Shown here one piece after another: positions 15,297-16,306 of a DNA stretch of 16,306 nucleotides (the stretch's first letter is position 1; each line of letters starts with the position of its first letter). The notes below the pieces were generated by a model. The model saw only the letters and a list, made by a program, of their open reading frames with translations. It had not been told where the DNA came from and did not search any database. The DNA comes from Acidimicrobiaceae bacterium (GTDB lineage: Bacteria; Actinomycetota; Acidimicrobiia; Acidimicrobiales; RAAP-2): NCBI GenBank assembly GCA_003133075.1, contig PKZN01000043.1:6167-22472 (forward strand). Direction: 5' to 3'. A program made the translations under genes and the position numbers.

Positions 15297-15950
15297 CTAA
15301 ACCACGTGACGGATCGCTGACAATCCACCACTGATGAACTGGGTGTACGGCTGGACGACAACCCCGTACCGCACATCAACAGCCGACTCAACGAGTCCGT
15401 CACCGATGTACAGCCCGACGTGTCCCGGGTTCACAACGGTCCCGTCGCTGCCGGGAACGAGCACAAGATCTCCCGGCGAGATATCGGCGTAGTGAGAGAC
15501 CGGCGCACCTTCGTTGATCTGGTCGCCGGTGTAGTGCAGTAGCGTCACACCAGCTTGGGCCCAGGCCATCATCGTGAGACCCGAACAGTCGAAGGCGTCG
15601 GGCCCAACTCCGCCCCAGAGGTAGGGCTTTCCGAGCTGTGCGAGGGCGTAAGTGATTGCAACGGTCTCGGGCGCCGCAGCGTCTGCGGGAATCATGTAGT
15701 CCGAAGGCAGGCCGTTGTCGACCAGCGGTGAACTTGGCAAAGTCGCTGTGGCCGACGCGCCGCAGTCAGCATTCGTCGTTGTGGTAGCAGTCGCAGTTAT
15801 GTCGTCTGCTGACGGCTTCTGGGTATTCGAAAGCGCACACGAGGTTGCGTCCGTCGTACCGCCAACAGAACCCGCAACAATCATGAGACCGAGTAACGCC
15901 AAGGCGAAGCCAACAATGGCGACTGCGATGAGGAAAGCGAGCTTCTTCAC
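15297..15950 (-). CDS. NlpC/P60-family peptidoglycan hydrolase of the transfer system (VirB1-like role)
   Basis: The 217-residue protein starts with MKK and a long hydrophobic helix (about 4-26), so it is secreted or membrane-anchored. A Thr/Ala/Ser-rich linker (about 30-80) leads to an NlpC/P60 domain: YALAQLGKPYLWGGVGPDAFDCSGLTMMAWAQAGV with catalytic Cys at 122, then ISPGDLVLV and NPGHVGLYIGDGLVESA with catalytic His at 177. The third polar residue of the triad is unclear; at its usual place the sequence has Asp rather than His. Such enzymes open the cell wall for the transfer channel. The GTG start at 15950 is the first available after an in-frame TGA and no clear ribosome-binding site precedes it. 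It is the first operon gene visible. Confidence 0.88.
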   Translation of the reverse strand: MKKLAFLIAVAIVGFALALLGLMIVAGSVGGTTDATSCALSNTQKPSADDITATATTTTNADCGASATATLPSSPLVDNGLPSDYMIPADAAAPETVAITYALAQLGKPYLWGGVGPDAFDCSGLTMMAWAQAGVTLLHYTGDQINEGAPVSHYADISPGDLVLVPGSDGTVVNPGHVGLYIGDGLVESAVDVRYGVVVQPYTQFISGGLSAIRHVV

Positions 15951-16004
15951 CGTGATGCCAAACCGAAATCAAGGGCATACCCATCGACACCAGGACTCAC
16001 TCGA

Positions 16005-16035
16005 ATTCTGCAGTCGGGTCGTGCTTCAGCGTCAA
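16005..16035 (-). promoter_or_regulatory. Candidate minus-strand promoter of the transfer operon
   Basis: On the minus strand, TTGACG (16035-16030) matches the -35 consensus at five of six bases, and CAGAAT (16010-16005) matches the -10 at four of six. The spacer is 19 bases, slightly long. It lies about 55 bases upstream of the hydrolase GTG. The fit is modest and the operon could equally be read from beyond the window. Confidence 0.25.
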
Positions 16036-16233
16036 GAATTCCAACCCTCGATATCGGAAAGTCACCATCCACGTGCCGCAACGGTCGCGCCGGAACGTCA
16101 AAAGAACGAAGATGGGGCCGATCCGTGAATGATCATTGGGCCAACGCATGGAATGCTGTCACGAAAGTCGCCAGGCCTTAGAGATCTCAGAGATCGTTTA
16201 ACTCTCGTCCATCCACGCCATGGTCGAGGTCTC

Positions 16234-16252
16234 ACGAGTCTGACCGACTCGT
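16234..16252. repeat. Perfect 7-bp inverted repeat with 5-base loop
   Basis: ACGAGTC (16234-16240) and GACTCGT (16246-16252) flank TGACC. No T run follows on either strand, so a terminator is unlikely. It may be a protein-binding site or RNA hairpin in front of the transfer operon. Confidence 0.35.
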
Positions 16253-16306
16253 CGCTTGAATATCTTGAGTGGGATTCAGGCCGTTTGAGCCATGTGACCT
16301 CAGGTT

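Larger units (their letters stand above)
15951..16306. other. Upstream region of the transfer operon without visible gene
   Basis: These 356 bases at the right edge hold no convincing gene. A palindrome GAGATCTC lies at 16181-16188, followed directly by AGAGATC. The hairpin and the promoter candidate are described separately. A gene or leader to the right of the window edge may continue the operon. Confidence 0.4.

Noticed and set aside
15715..16128. Plus-strand open frame of 137 codons opposite the hydrolase start
   Set aside because: It is the antisense of the hydrolase signal peptide and linker; no independent evidence.
1..16306. CRISPR array, rRNA, riboswitch or insertion sequence
   Set aside because: No regularly spaced repeat array, no rRNA-like stretches and no transposase with terminal inverted repeats were seen.

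Overview
The window looks like the left end of an integrative and conjugative element (ICE) inserted in an actinobacterial chromosome. The lineage is inferred from high-GC coding, F420-type flavoenzyme sequence, GTG starts and a transfer operon of the SCO6880/DUF6112 kind typical of Actinobacteria. A position near Acidimicrobiia is only a guess.

Layout. (1) Bases 1-1529 look like chromosomal flank: a minus-strand PPOX-family, probably F420-dependent oxidoreductase and a divergent plus-strand SRPBCC (START-like) protein, with a possible operator/promoter between them. (2) Bases 1530-1574 hold only the 3' half of a tRNA-Val(UAC) gene on the minus strand, with no 5' half beside it. This is the scar expected when an element integrates into a tRNA 3' end, and the geometry puts the element to the right of it. 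(3) Bases 1575-4260 are the left arm of the element on the plus strand: a small excisionase-like HTH protein, a gene-poor stretch, then two AT-richer genes, a beta-barrel/heme-binding-like protein and a conserved actinobacterial protein of unknown function. (4) Bases 4262-15950 form one long minus-strand operon, read right to left: NlpC/P60 hydrolase, DUF6112 two-TM protein (pilin-like position), single-TM VirB8-like protein, TrbL/VirB6-like polytopic protein, SCO6880-family protein (VirB3 plus VirB4 N-terminal part), ParA/MinD-like ATPase, small membrane protein, VirB4-type ATPase, VirD4/TraG coupling protein, DUF4913-like protein, ArdC/ImmA-IrrE-like antirestriction protein and an acidic protein of unknown function. 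Many junctions overlap by 1-4 bases (TGATG, TAGTG, TAATG, GTGA), suggesting translational coupling. (5) Bases 15951-16306 contain no gene I can support, only a weak promoter candidate and a hairpin.

Together the minus-strand genes would encode a minimal Gram-positive type IV secretion channel: a wall hydrolase, membrane channel, two motor ATPases and a coupling protein. The last genes of the operon probably act on the transferred DNA in the recipient. No relaxase, integrase or oriT is visible; they would have to lie to the right. The most unusual parts are the ArdC-like plus acidic-protein pair and the low-GC cargo pair beside the att site.
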